The notes under the pieces were generated by a model. That model saw only the letters and a list, made by a program, of their open reading frames with translations. It did no database searches and was not told the origin of the DNA. From assembly GCA_030052745.1 (NCBI GenBank), contig JANBVO010000083.1, positions 1-57,238 on the forward strand: a stretch of 57,238 nucleotides of DNA, given 5' to 3'. Position 1 is the first letter of the stretch, and every line of letters starts with the position of its first letter. Source of the stretch: Pleurostoma richardsiae. Lineage: Eukaryota; Ascomycota; Sordariomycetes; Calosphaeriales; Pleurostomataceae. The position numbers and the translations under genes are program-made. Below, piece by piece: positions 32,305 to 43,256 of the stretch.

Positions 32305-33992
32305 CTAATCCTCGTCCATTGACTCGTCGCTGTCCGGGTTCGCCGAAGTGCCACCTTGTTCGGAATCCTCATCATCGGAGTTACCGCTCTCTTCGTCCTC
32401 AACTCCTATCAACCGTTCCTCAACATCATCACCCGCCTTTTCCGACATCTTGCTTGCGAATGCACGCCGCACGGCAGCGTTCGTGCTGGTATCCCACACT
32501 GACAGTGTCCCTTTGCTGCCGGCGACCGCTAGTCTGAATGCTACGTCAGGATCTGGCGCGAAAGTAGTCGAGAAAACCTTTCCGACGTCAAGGTTGCGAG
32601 AGACTACTAGAGCCGGCCCGCTACCCTGCATATTCCACAGTTTGACGGTTTTGTCTGTCGAGCCCGTCACCATGAAGCCAGGGATAACCGGATTGATATC
32701 AAGCGAGGAGATAGACTCATCATGCGCCTGCAGCTTCCAGACGGGCTTGCCTGCCGCGGGGTTGGACGGCGCATTCCGGATATCGTAGTAATGCAGAATA
32801 CCGCTCTCCGTCGAGACAAAGAAACAATTCGAATTGTGAGGGTCCCACCGCACATTCTCAACATCACTCTCAACCCCCCATCTCGGCGCGACTGCATCTG
32901 GTGCGCGCATATCCGCCGCCACGACAGTGCGGTCGTAACTGCCGCTGAGGAGTACGGTCGCCTCCACCGAGTGCCATGCGAGCGAGCAGACTTTATCAGT
33001 GTGGTATGTGTATGACTTAGCACACTTCGCGGTATGAATATCCCAGAGCTTGACCGTTTTGTCGGCCGAGGCAGAGGCCAGTAAGTTCCGGTGTTTTCTG
33101 TTTGCCGCCAGTGAGAGCACCGCGTCGACATGGTACCCATCATTTGCTTTCTTTGACTTCTTCTTTTGCTTCTTCTTCTTCTTCTGTCCTTTGTCACCGT
33201 CCAACTTGTCAATCTGGCCGAGGATTGCATTTGGATACATGCAGTCCACGGTATCCAAGTCCCACAACTCGATCTCCGGGTCCGTGGTCCCGACGGCCAC
33301 GAAGTTTCCCGTGGAGTCGGGCGCAATGCCAGCCTTTCCAACCGGGACATCAAGCCACTCGACACATAGAGGAATGGCCGGAAGCATGATGTCATGGTGG
33401 ACGTAAAGATTGTCCGCAGCATCTTCATAGACGTAAACTTCCAGATGCGCCAGCTCGTCCTCAACCTTGGCGGCAAGCACTAGATTGTCCGTGGCCAGAA
33501 TTTGAAGTTCTTCCCGCTCCTCGTCCTCCTCATCCTGGCCTGCTGGCAGTGTGATGTAGGGATCTTCCTCGTTGGATTCATGGTATACTAAGGACTTGAT
33601 GCTTCCGAACATGCCCATCTGCTGGCCCTCAGGAGCGGCCTCTCCTTCGTCGTCATCGTAATGCTCTAGGTCGTACTCCTTGAGGTCTTCATCGATTTCA
33701 ATCCTATGGACCGGGTCAACATTTGCTTGGCAGCACGAGAGAGGCAAACGCACTCTTCTTCTTCACCAGGCTGTCGGCTCTTGCTCTTGCTACCGACGCT
33801 CACGGCCTGGCGTGGAGGTTTCTCCTCCCTGTCACGGGCTTCTTGGAGCTCATCATTTGCATCGTCGAGCTGAAGCCTCGCTAGCTGGGCTATCCGCTCA
33901 AACTCGTCTTCATCAAATTTGTATCTCTGTGGGAAGGGAGCGGCGAACCCCCGCGGCACCCAAGCTGCCGTTGTTATCATGGAGGTCGCCAT
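32305..33992 (-). CDS. PWP1: PWP1, periodic tryptophan (WD40) ribosome-biogenesis protein
   Basis: Exons 33754-33992 and 32305-33703 with a 50 nt intron (GTGCGT...GTTGACC...CATAG) give 545 aa. The N-terminus WVPRGFAAPFPQRYKFDEDE is the PWP1 signature, then an acidic linker. WD repeats fill about 160-480, e.g. LWDIHTAKC, SGSYDRTV, GSTDKTVKLW, LSVWDTS. A Lys-rich insert (GQKKKKKQKKKSKK) sits in one blade and the tail is strongly acidic and Ser-rich (about 50 residues). The yeast homologue acts in the nucleolus in early 60S subunit assembly; the human one also affects rDNA chromatin. An alternative start is the Met four codons downstream (33980). It is divergent from PRP16, with 363 bp between starts. 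Confidence 0.92.
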
Positions 33993-34355
33993 TGTAAGTA
34001 TCCTCTGGTACAGGATCTACGACATGTGCGAGCTAGAACAGCTCAAATGAGGCGTGGTTTCAGACTACAAACAACGATCCTGCTGGTGGGAGAAAATCAC
34101 TGGTAAGTAGCAATTGTATCGAGCCGGCGACGAACTTTTTAGTGGAACCGCGGGGTCTGCGCCCATAAAACTGGATATTGCGATATGTCTCACAAGCTAA
34201 ATACACGAATCGGTATAGCAAGTATTGACTGTACAATATATGAGTTAGGTGAGCTTGATTGAAGCTAGGAGCGCACGCACACTCAACTCTGTCAAGCTCA
34301 TATGAAAGACAAAGCAGCCTGTGCTCACCAGACACACAAACACCATTCATAGGCC
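33993..34355. promoter_or_regulatory. Divergent promoter shared by PWP1 and PRP16
   Basis: 363 bp separates the two start codons, so both promoters must lie here. No single known box is certain. The shared position suggests co-expression of the two RNA-processing genes (inference). Confidence 0.6.
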
Positions 34356-37300
34356 ATGGATAATGACGAACGAGGAGATAGAGGCTCGAGCCCCAAACGA
34401 CGCAGACTCAATTTCAATACTCTACGATCAGACGACCGTTTTGGAGACCTACCGTCACGGCGCGGACCGTCACCACGTTCCCACAGCCTCGCACCAACTA
34501 GCCATAACTCAGGAGCCTCGACACCTCGAGGACAATTACAGTATCAAAACACTCCTCGCCAGCATGACTTCGATACTCCAGAGCTCGGAGTACCCGAGGA
34601 GGACGTTCAAGCTCTTGACCGTGACTGGTATGCCGGTGATGAGTTGGGCCACACATTTGGCGACGACAGCCACAATCCGTTCGGGTCGTACGACAGTTCT
34701 TGGGTCGAGAGAGAACAAAGGGAGACCTCCTTGGTTGAAAGGAAGGTGGGGCGTTTTGATCGTATGAGCGCTCGTGCGATCCAGAAGCAGAAGGATGTAG
34801 ATGCCTGGGAAACTAATCGCATGCTCACTTCCGGTGTTGCTCAGAGGCGGGATGTCGGCGATGACTTTGCAGACGAGGAAGAGGCCACGCGCGTGCATCT
34901 TCTTGTCCATGACCTACGGCCACCTTTCCTTGATGGGAGAACTATCTTCACCAAGCAGCTCGAGCCCGTGCCTGCCGTGCGGGACTATCAGAGTGATATG
35001 GCAGTCTTCAGCCGGAAAGGAAGCAAGGTCGTGAAGGAGAAGAGACAGCATAGGGAAAGGCAGAGGCAGGCCCATGAAGCGACAAACCTCGCCGGAACCG
35101 CGCTGGGAAACCTCATGGGCGTCAAGGATGAGGAGGGCGACAGTGCTGTCCCTGTGCCTGGGGAGGACGACGAAAAAGGCAGACTGCAAAATTCGAACAA
35201 GTTCATCGAGCACATAAAAAGGAATGACGGTGCCAGCAGCTTTAGTCAGAGCAAAACGCTGCGGGAGCAACGTGAGTTCTTACCGGCCTTTGCCGTCCGA
35301 GAAGATCTTCTACGCGTAATCAGGGACAACCAGGTCGTCATCGTCGTGGGCGAGACAGGGTCGGGCAAAACCACACAATTGACACAGTTCCTGTACGAGG
35401 ACGGATACGGAAATCTGGGGATGATCGGTTGCACTCAGCCGAGACGTGTTGCTGCTATGAGCGTGGCAAAACGTGTGAGTGAGGAGATGGAGGTGAAGCT
35501 CGGCAGCACCGTCGGCTACGCCATCCGGTTCGAAGACTGCACTAGCAGAGAAACCGTCATCAAGTACATGACAGATGGTGTACTTCTCCGCGAATCCCTC
35601 AATGAGCCGGATTTGGACCGATATTCTTGCGTTATCATGGATGAGGCTCATGAAAGGGCCTTGAACACAGATGTGCTAATGGGCCTCTTCAAAAAGATAT
35701 TGCAGAGGCGCCGTGACCTGAAGCTGATAGTCACGTCCGCCACGATGAACTCGAAGCGATTCTCTGACTTCTACGGCGGGGCTCCGGAGTTCATCATCCC
35801 AGGCCGGACATTTCCTGTGGATGTGATGTTCCACCGCTCTCCAGTAGAGGATTATGTCGACCAAGCCGTCCAGCAAGTGCTAGCGATACATGTTTCCATG
35901 GGAGCTGGTGACATACTTGTTTTCATGACCGGCCAGGAAGACATCGAGGTCACCTGTGAGCTCATTCAGGAGCGCCTTGATGCCCTGAATGACCCCCCTA
36001 GACTCAGCATCCTTCCTATCTACAGCCAAATGCCTGCAGACCTTCAGGCTAAGATTTTCGAGCGCGCGGCCCCTGGGGTACGGAAATGCATTGTGGCTAC
36101 TAACATTGCGGAGACGAGTTTGACTGTTGATGGCATTATGTACGTTGTCGATGCTGGCTACTCGAAGCTAAAGGTCTACAACCCGAGGATGGGTATGGAC
36201 ACCCTTCAGATAACGCCAATATCTCAGGCGAACGCTTCGCAACGGTCTGGGCGTGCTGGGAGGACCGGCCCTGGCAAGGCGTACCGCCTCTATACGGAGA
36301 AAGCATTCCAGGACGAAATGTATCTCCAAACTATCCCAGAGATTCAGCGCACAAACCTCGCCAACACGGTCCTTCTGCTCAAGTCTCTTGGTGTGCGAGA
36401 CCTGCTAGACTTTGATTTCATGGATCCTCCCCCGCAGGACACTATCACGACGTCTCTCTTCGACCTATGGGCCCTCGGCGCTCTTGACAACCTCGGTGAG
36501 CTCACAGAGCTTGGCACTAAGATGAACGCCTTCCCCATGGATCCTTCAATGGGCAAACTTCTGATAATGTCAGAGGAATACGGCTGCAGTGAGGAGATGG
36601 TGACGATTGTCTCCATGCTATCAGTACCGAATGTTTTCTATCGGCCAAAGGAAAGACAGGAGGAGTCTGATGCGGCGCGTGAGAAATTCTTCGTGCCTGA
36701 GTCTGACCACCTGACATATCTCCACGTATATTCTCAATGGAAAGCAAACGGCTACTCTGACGCATGGTGCACGCGCCATTTCCTGCACTCGAAATCTCTT
36801 CGTCGAGCGAAAGAAGTGCGGGAGCAGCTCCTGGATATTATGCGCGTACAAAAAATGCGGATGGTCAGTTGTGGTACCGACTGGGACGTTATACGCAAGT
36901 GCATCTGTTCCGGCTACTACCATCAGGCTGCCAAAGTCAAAGGAATCGGCGAATATATCAACCTGAGAACCAGCGTCACCGTACAGTTACATCCGACGAG
37001 TGCATTGTATGGCCTGGGCTTCCTTCCGGACTATGTCGTCTACCACGAGCTGATCCTTACATCTAAGGAATACATGTCAACTGTGACCTCTGTAGACCCC
37101 CACTGGCTCGCAGAACTGGGCGGCGTCTTCTATTCGGTCAAGGAGAAGGGCTATTCAGCCCGCGAGAAGAGGGTCACCGAAACCGAGTTCAACAGGCGGA
37201 TGGAAATTGAGGCTAAGATGGCCGACGATCAGCGTAGAGCGCAGGAGCTCAAGGAGGCTGAGGCGCAGAAGACCGTTAACAAGATCCGGCCGACAAATGG

Positions 37301-37367
37301 CAAGAAGATCCTGACGCAAGGCGCCGTAAAGAAACCAGTGGTTAAGAGATTTGGTCGGGGCTTCTGA
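34356..37367 (+). CDS. PRP16: PRP16, spliceosomal DEAH-box ATPase
   Basis: Intronless, 1003 aa. The N-terminal 290 residues are disordered with the fungal PRP16 signature [20 protein letters not shown]. The helicase core follows: motif [11 protein letters not shown] near 332, Ia [15 protein letters not shown] at 429-432, SAT at 461-463, motif [15 protein letters not shown] from 624. Then come the winged-helix/ratchet and OB-fold region, with [18 protein letters not shown] near 905-925, matching PRP16/DHX38 rather than PRP2, PRP22 or PRP43. In the nucleus PRP16 uses ATP to remodel the spliceosome after branching (C to C*), before exon ligation. The Lys/Arg C-terminus ends [12 protein letters not shown]. 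All catalytic motifs look intact. Its 3' end faces the acylphosphatase 124 bp away. Confidence 0.95.
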   Translation: MDNDERGDRGSSPKRRRLNFNTLRSDDRFGDLPSRRGPSPRSHSLAPTSHNSGASTPRGQLQYQNTPRQHDFDTPELGVPEEDVQALDRDWYAGDELGHTFGDDSHNPFGSYDSSWVEREQRETSLVERKVGRFDRMSARAIQKQKDVDAWETNRMLTSGVAQRRDVGDDFADEEEATRVHLLVHDLRPPFLDGRTIFTKQLEPVPAVRDYQSDMAVFSRKGSKVVKEKRQHRERQRQAHEATNLAGTALGNLMGVKDEEGDSAVPVPGEDDEKGRLQNSNKFIEHIKRNDGASSFSQSKTLREQREFLPAFAVREDLLRVIRDNQVVIVVGETGSGKTTQLTQFLYEDGYGNLGMIGCTQPRRVAAMSVAKRVSEEMEVKLGSTVGYAIRFEDCTSRETVIKYMTDGVLLRESLNEPDLDRYSCVIMDEAHERALNTDVLMGLFKKILQRRRDLKLIVTSATMNSKRFSDFYGGAPEFIIPGRTFPVDVMFHRSPVEDYVDQAVQQVLAIHVSMGAGDILVFMTGQEDIEVTCELIQERLDALNDPPRLSILPIYSQMPADLQAKIFERAAPGVRKCIVATNIAETSLTVDGIMYVVDAGYSKLKVYNPRMGMDTLQITPISQANASQRSGRAGRTGPGKAYRLYTEKAFQDEMYLQTIPEIQRTNLANTVLLLKSLGVRDLLDFDFMDPPPQDTITTSLFDLWALGALDNLGELTELGTKMNAFPMDPSMGKLLIMSEEYGCSEEMVTIVSMLSVPNVFYRPKERQEESDAAREKFFVPESDHLTYLHVYSQWKANGYSDAWCTRHFLHSKSLRRAKEVREQLLDIMRVQKMRMVSCGTDWDVIRKCICSGYYHQAAKVKGIGEYINLRTSVTVQLHPTSALYGLGFLPDYVVYHELILTSKEYMSTVTSVDPHWLAELGGVFYSVKEKGYSAREKRVTETEFNRRMEIEAKMADDQRRAQELKEAEAQKTVNKIRPTNGKKILTQGAVKKPVVKRFGRGF

Positions 37368-37491
37368 GACACGAGCCTTAGTATAATCAGGGATTAGGGA
37401 GCGTTGATAGAGACGACTGTCTTCACGTCCAGCCGATCCCGCGTGTTTTCCTCCAACGTCAACAAGCAGTGCACTAGCTCCGTGCTCTATT

Positions 37492-38008
37492 CTAATGCCG
37501 AATCTCGAATGCGGAGTCTCCTTCCACGGGATCACGATCCTCTTTGTCCAGCCGGACTACATGCGCGTGTTTGGGGCCCCTGTCCATGTCCTTCAGGAAG
37601 GCCTTGATGGCTTCATTCTCACCCTGTACCTCACCTTCTACCTAGAGGCTACGTCAGAAATCAATTCTCGGGGACGAGTGCCGATCTGCCTACTTTGTTG
37701 TTTGCGGTGTTGCGAACCCATCCGGTAAGACCGTGTTCTGCAGCGCGCCTGCGAGCAAAGTAGCTTACATCCTGTGAGCCCTCCAGCACAAGACAACAGC
37801 CGCCACCCAGAGTTCTCGGAGAGAACTATCCACATACCGGAATCCCACGCCTGACAGGGGTTAGCAGAAAGCCTCTGACGTGGTGACCGAGAGGTGCATC
37901 ATTACCCTGAACAGTACCACCGTGAGCAACGAAATGGACCTTCGTAGCATGTTAGAGCTCCCCTAACGCAAATTACCACCCTTGGAGTATACATACTCTT
38001 CTCCCCAT
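37492..38008 (-). CDS. Acylphosphatase, five exons
   Basis: Exons 37997-38008 (12 nt), 37906-37939 (34 nt), 37838-37850 (13 nt), 37694-37763 (70 nt) and 37492-37641 (150 nt) give 92 aa. All four introns (52-74 nt) have consensus donors (GTATGT, GTAATG, GTATGT, GTAGGC) and AG acceptors, and phases agree throughout. The spliced protein begins MGRRVHFVAHGGTVQGVGFR, the acylphosphatase phosphate loop (G-x-V-Q-G-V-x-F-R) with catalytic Arg. It continues YFARRRAAEHGLTGWVRNT with the catalytic Asn, then VEGEVQGENEAIKAFLKD, ending FEIRH. Length matches the family (90-100 aa). It hydrolyses acyl phosphates in the cytosol. It is convergent with PRP16 and divergent from TLS1. Confidence 0.92.
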
Positions 38009-38545
38009 CCTGGCCGAGCGATAGTAGCCAGCCACCCGTCCCTCTGAATTAACAGGGCTGGGCTTTAGCCGCCCAGATAGATTTGCAATTACGAAAATAC
38101 AGGGTGGAACGTTCTTGCTTCCCTCCTTGTAAGGGGAAAGGACACCGATATTTCTTAAGTTAAGACAGCTGGTTACTTCACTTTGCCTCTAAGAGAGGCA
38201 AACGATATTGTGACGAAGCGGTGAACTGCGCCTGCCCATGGCGCACGCATGGAAGGAGACAGCAATAGTGCCTTAATCGGTGATGTCAGTCTCCATTACA
38301 ATATCAATACAGATCCCCCACAACCCCTCCCCACCTGTTAGCTTCTTAGTGGATCCAGTACAGGCTGTACATACAGCACCTAGGTACACTGCGGGTACTT
38401 CGGTATTTGTCCTCTTTTGAATTAATCCTATCTCGGTAAGGCGGGCACACACCCGCCTGCCCTTGACTTGAGCCTCAAGACGTCGCTCAGGGAACGACCA
38501 TCGTCGACACGCGGCATCTGATCGAGCAAAACACACCACGTTGCG
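38009..38545. promoter_or_regulatory. Divergent promoter region of acylphosphatase and TLS1
   Basis: 537 bp between the two start codons. No RNA gene or ORF of note. Contains a CTAGGTACACTG tract near 38380. Confidence 0.5.
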
Positions 38546-39787
38546 ATGGAACCAACACCTGTAGACCATCCGGAACAGCAGGTGGTTTTCCGGCCGAGTA
38601 AGAAGAGGAAAATCTACCGGCAGCGGACAGGCGGAGACCTGCCGAAAGATGCGAGCAGCGACATCGAGGGAAACCACCCTCCAGACCATGTTGCCGAGAG
38701 CACCTTCGCTAACAGCCGACCGGGTGCCTTTTTTGGCTCACAATCTGAGGAGGATGACGATGACCGGTCTGTGTTGGAAGCCTTGCGCTTGCGTCAGGCG
38801 CGGAAAATGAAGCTGCGCGGCGTTGAATTCCGTTCAGCGAGAGCTCAGAAGGACGAGTCGGGCAGCGACAATGAGCAGCAAAGACTTCCTATAGTTAGCG
38901 ACAATGCGGAGTTCACACAGACCATGGACGCTGTCGCCGGAGGGATAAACAGGCGGTTCGCTCCGCAGACAGGTATTGTCGGCGAGCTTGTTAATAAGCA
39001 CATGTGAGTAGTGTTGTTTTCGAGCTGCTAATGCGAGCCCACTGTCTACTGAATCCTTGCTAATCCGGCAAGGGAGGAATATATAGAGACGGAATTAGCT
39101 AAGCGGCACTCGCTGGACATCACATCACGCATGTCTGAACATAACTTTCGCGGCGAGAACGATGATGCATCGCTCCTGGAGACGGTTTCAGGCAAAAACA
39201 CGCGCGAGCAGCCTGTAATGCTCGGAAAGCTACAAGAGATTGATCTTGGCGAGGAAGCACGTATTCGCAACGTCGCGATGACTGATAGGGCCCGCCGTCG
39301 CTTAGAAGGTGAGCGAGGCATGGACGAAGAAATATCCTCTTCAGCACCGAGACCTCGAGTCGGCCGGGACGGGAGGCCTTGGCGACCGAGAAAGAGGCGC
39401 GCAAGCGATGACATCAAAAGAGACCAGTTGGTTGAGGACTTTCTGCGTGAGAACAGACGTGCGTCTTGTTCACTGCTCGTCAACACAGTGCCTATGCTGA
39501 CATGGAGAACAGTCGACGTCTACGATGTATCGTCCGATCAAGTACATGCCTCGGCCGCTGGTGATGATGAAGCCGCGGATGAAAGGATTGCGGAGGAATT
39601 TCGCCGAGAATTCATGGATGCCATGTCCCAGAGGCGGCAGAGGAAGAAACCAACTCAGGCGCCAGGACGGGGTGCCAAGAAGGAAGAAGAGCCTATACTC
39701 AAAGGACCCAAGTTGGGTGGTAGTAGAAATGTGAGAGCCGCCATGAGAGACCTGCTGTTGAAAAAGGAGATGGAGAAGAAGAAGTGA
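38546..39787 (+). CDS. TLS1: TLS1 / C9orf78-type Hep_59 protein (splicing, telomere)
   Basis: Exons 38546-39003, 39073-39458 and 39513-39787 give 372 aa. Intron 1 (69 nt, GTGAGT...GCTAATCC...CAAG) and intron 2 (54 nt, GTGCGT...GCTGAC...ACAG) join NKHM to EEYIETELAKRHS and LRENR to LDVYDVSSDQ. Family signs: KKRKIYRQRTGG near the start, SVLEALRLRQARKMKLRGVE, MDAVAGGINRRFAPQTG and EEYIETELAKRH, the core of the Hep_59 family. The fission-yeast homologue Tls1 works with the Brr2 helicase in pre-mRNA splicing and influences telomeric silencing. It is nuclear and mostly disordered, with a Lys-rich C-terminus. Intron 2 is a multiple of three, so its retention adds 18 residues without a stop. Confidence 0.9.
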
Positions 39788-40444
39788 GAGGCAGCCTCCG
39801 TTGTAGGTAACATCGGCTGGTGGCCATGGGGCTAGATGGCGGGTTTTCTAGATGGTTCGGAGCGAGATATGGCGTCTATATGGTGTCCATTCTTCTCCGT
39901 TTATGCGCTTTACCCTGCAGGGAGTATTTTGGGAGGTTACTTCGGCGAATCACGATTCCTTCCATGCTTGCGCGAGAAGCCGGCTGTCTGCCATCCAGCG
40001 CGACATGGTGCCTCGTTCATGGGATCTTGATGCTTAGGCGGGCCCTCGCAGGGGATATACGACTTCTCGCCGATGAAGATTGGACGACTATGGTTCTACG
40101 GCTCTGGTTGTCTGCGACTCTTTTCGAAATTCATGGATCTAGAATGTGCCTAGAAGGATACCAGATGAACACGGCCGTCACGACACTTTTGGAGGCTCTA
40201 TGACCAAGCTTCACATGCAGGGACCGTACAGATTTAAAAGCCGACAGCAACTACCATGCTAACTCAGGAGATGGCTCCTGCAACCGTTCTCTCCCAACTC
40301 ATTCCGTTGCAGACGTCCAGCAAATAGGCTAGGTCCTTAGACTCGATGTCGGAGTATGACCACCCGAGATATGAAGGAGGAAGTCTCGTATCTGGGAGAT
40401 ATCCATAGCACTGCCGCCTTCACAAAAACGATCTTGGGACACGA
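39788..40444. other. Convergent 3' flank of TLS1 and the 905 aa protein
   Basis: 657 bp. Several overlapping plus-strand frames up to 127 codons but no recognisable protein; taken as 3' UTR/intergenic. Confidence 0.5.
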
Positions 40445-43256
40445 TCAAAAGAGTCCCCATCGAGGACTCGCGCTGCTGGTACTGGGCCAAAAGGCGTGCC
40501 CGTTTGGAAGCCAGGTGGTTGCTCCTGGCGCACGTTGAGCCCCTGTTAAGACACTAAGTTCGAAGTGATGGGATCGGCAACTCTGACCCCTTTGGTTTAG
40601 AAGACCGAGAATAGGTCTTGAGTTCTTGAGCATCTGTTTAGACTTCTCCTCACGGGGTGTCGGCGATGTGCTGACACCGACTTCCCAGCAAGGGCCGCCC
40701 CCTGGATATGGCATCTCTCCTAGGAGTTCGACCCTATGCTTCATGTCGGGCACCAAATTTCCCGGGAATTGAACGACCCCGTCGTTTGCACAAGAACAGC
40801 ACCTCCTCGTCTTATCCCGGTTCGATGACTTCGGTAGCACTCCCAGCTCAGTGACCAGCAGTTCCTTGTGCAACCCGTCCTGTTTCGCTGCCTGCAGTAC
40901 TCGGCACGAGCTTTGCACTCCAAACAAAGAGCTACAAGCTCCGAAACTCGCACATCCCTCTGTTTGTCGGTCGTTTGGTAGCGGACGGCTATGTTGCCTC
41001 GGGAGAGGCCATGGCATAGCAATGTTTGCTCGTGTGCCGGGGAGCCATGAAATGGCCCTGGATGTAAATGTCGAGAGGCCGAGATCCGCCTCGTTCATCA
41101 TCGGTGTGCGAGTCGTGGACCGCGCTTGTTCTCTAGATTGATTCTGAAGTTGAGCCATCGCGCCTACATCGTGATTCTCTGTGGCATTAGAGCTTCGCCC
41201 CGTCAAATCCTCCGAAAACCAGCGATAAAGACCGGGACTTCCACGCTGGGGCGGGCAATGCCGTTGAGGAGCTTCAGTATGAGAAAAGAAAGTCCGCCCC
41301 GTGCCACCGGTGCCTGCCTCGTTAGCTGCCGGGCACACGTGCTGGGCACTTGCTGGGATAGGACTGCGTGGTCTCTTGTCGTCTCGTGTCGTGTTCTGCC
41401 GTCCCTCACTCTTTCCATCGGGCGGCGGGATTAGGCTGCCTAGCTGCAAATTCCTGCTTCTAAGCGATGTGCGTCCAGTCAAACTCTGTGCATGCGACAT
41501 GTGCAATGATGCGGAGGGAATGGATTTGGTCCCCAACTGGACAGGGTCTGTCGATGTTCCTCGGACCTCGTGGTCTGGTCCCAATTCAGTTCGCATCATC
41601 GTCCCACGATCCCTGTAACGGACGATACGCGCTGAGTACGATCCAGATCCGTTCCTTAGCCCCTCGATACTTCCTGCCCCTAGGCCAAAGTCGCTGGGCC
41701 CGTTACACTGGAGGAAATCAGCATTCGGATGCTGGCCAAAAGTCGACCCGGTACCTTCAATGGCCGTATTTCGATATATACCAGTGTTGCATAAGGCTCT
41801 CTCCGTGGATCCCGCCAGCGGTGTCGTCCGGGTCGATGGAGAAAGATTGTCGAGAGACTGAGCAAAGTATGCTGCTTGCCAGCTGCTGCCAAGAGTTCCC
41901 ATCGCTTCGCCGAGAGGTTCGTAATGGTAGTGGCTAGCATCCCGCCTTTCCAGGGATATAGGGGAGTGCTCAGCTGCTTTCCCAACCGTGGAGCTTTTCC
42001 TACTCCGATATACATGTTTCTGCAGCGGGCTGTTGTGGACTGAGGTATCGAGACCCGGGGCTTCACAACGCGGTGCTTGGCGAGTCAGAGTTAAGTTTCC
42101 TCCTGAAAAAGATGCAGACGTCCGATGCAGCTCCTTGACGCTCCTCTGCTTCTCGCGAGCCTGGCCCTCCGATAGCAGTCCGCGTGTTTCGCTCCTTCGG
42201 TCCCTTAGGAATTCCATTCGATGGAACGCAAGGTCCATTACTAATTAAGAGATAAATATCAACAATGCATTATCGGGGCAATGCAGGGTTTGCTCACGAG
42301 GCTTGCAAGTGGATGTTCTGCCATTGTGGAACATGCCTGGCCTTCGAGGAGGTGGTAGCTATGACATGTGTGAGCGTGTGCGAATTTTCTGTTCGATAGG
42401 ATAATATATCACTAACAGTAAGATGGTCGTTAAGGATCGCGCCGGAGCTGAACTGATCCATTACCTCCCTACTAGATGTCATCTCTATATTTACCCCTCT
42501 TCGCCTCGGGACGCTCTTGCTTTTGCTGGGTTCTACCGCTTCTCTTTTCCGCGCGTTCGCTGGGCGGCCGTCTCGGCGTCTCTCGTAGCGATCTTTCCGA
42601 ATCCTGCGCCGTGCCGTTATGCGAATGTCCCCGCCGTCAGCAGAGATGCTAGGTGTACCATGACTCCTCCGCTGCTCGAACGAAGCAACCGCGGGCCCGG
42701 ATACGGAAAAAAGACTGCTAACTTCCGACAATGGGTGCTGCTGGTCCTCCCGCGAAGCGATGAACGATTTCCTCGCCGGGAGTATAGGAGCAATGAGTGG
42801 AGTGCCGAGGACGCGCAACCTTTCGTGCCTGCGTGACTTCGTCAATGGCGAGTTTGGGATCCCCGTCGCATAATCTCGAAGCGACTGGTTTGGCATGTCA
42901 TGAGATCGCCAGACGCCATGGCTGTGAATAGGATATCCTTCAAGACGGTGCACTTGAGCGGAACTATCCAGGTGTGGCAGAGTCTGGCTCCGAGCGTTCT
43001 GTGCCGATCCATAGTCTCCCATTCCCGTCTCTAGAGCATCCAGCCACTCACGAATAAGGCCGTCTCCTGTCAAGCGGGGGAGACTCGCGGCATCCGGGGC
43101 AGTATTCCCCCACCGCTGAGTTAGTCCGAGCCCGCACACATCCGGCATGGAATGGTCCACCTCTCTTCGGGGGTCCGCTCTCATGCGATGACGATGCAAC
43201 TGGCGGCGCAGATGCCCCCGCCCGGCAAGTCGAGCAGGAGACACGGTATACCCCAT
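40445..43256 (-). CDS. Large uncharacterised low-complexity protein, two exons assigned
   Basis: Two long open stretches on the minus strand join through one intron. Exon A 42298-43256 ends ...NIHLQA + Ser and exon B 40445-42203 continues DRRSETRGLL; the 94 nt intron has donor GTGAGC and acceptor CCTAAG, with phases that agree. The predicted product is 905 aa. It is Ser/Arg/Thr/Gly-rich and mostly disordered, with a basic stretch ITARRRIRKDRYERRRDG and a Cys pair (RRCCSCANDG) in the C-terminal third. No domain is recognised. A good branch/acceptor (CTGAC..TTCAG) lies 11 bp before the chosen Met, so upstream coding exons are likely; an ATG at about 43556 opens 57 clean codons. Long openness in GC-balanced DNA supports coding; function unknown. 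Confidence 0.5.

Noticed and set aside
32667-33476. 269-codon minus-strand frame within PWP1
   Set aside because: Alternative frame of PWP1 exon 2; the WD repeats are in the other frame.
34536-36923. Many minus-strand frames under PRP16
   Set aside because: Shadows of the PRP16 reading frame.
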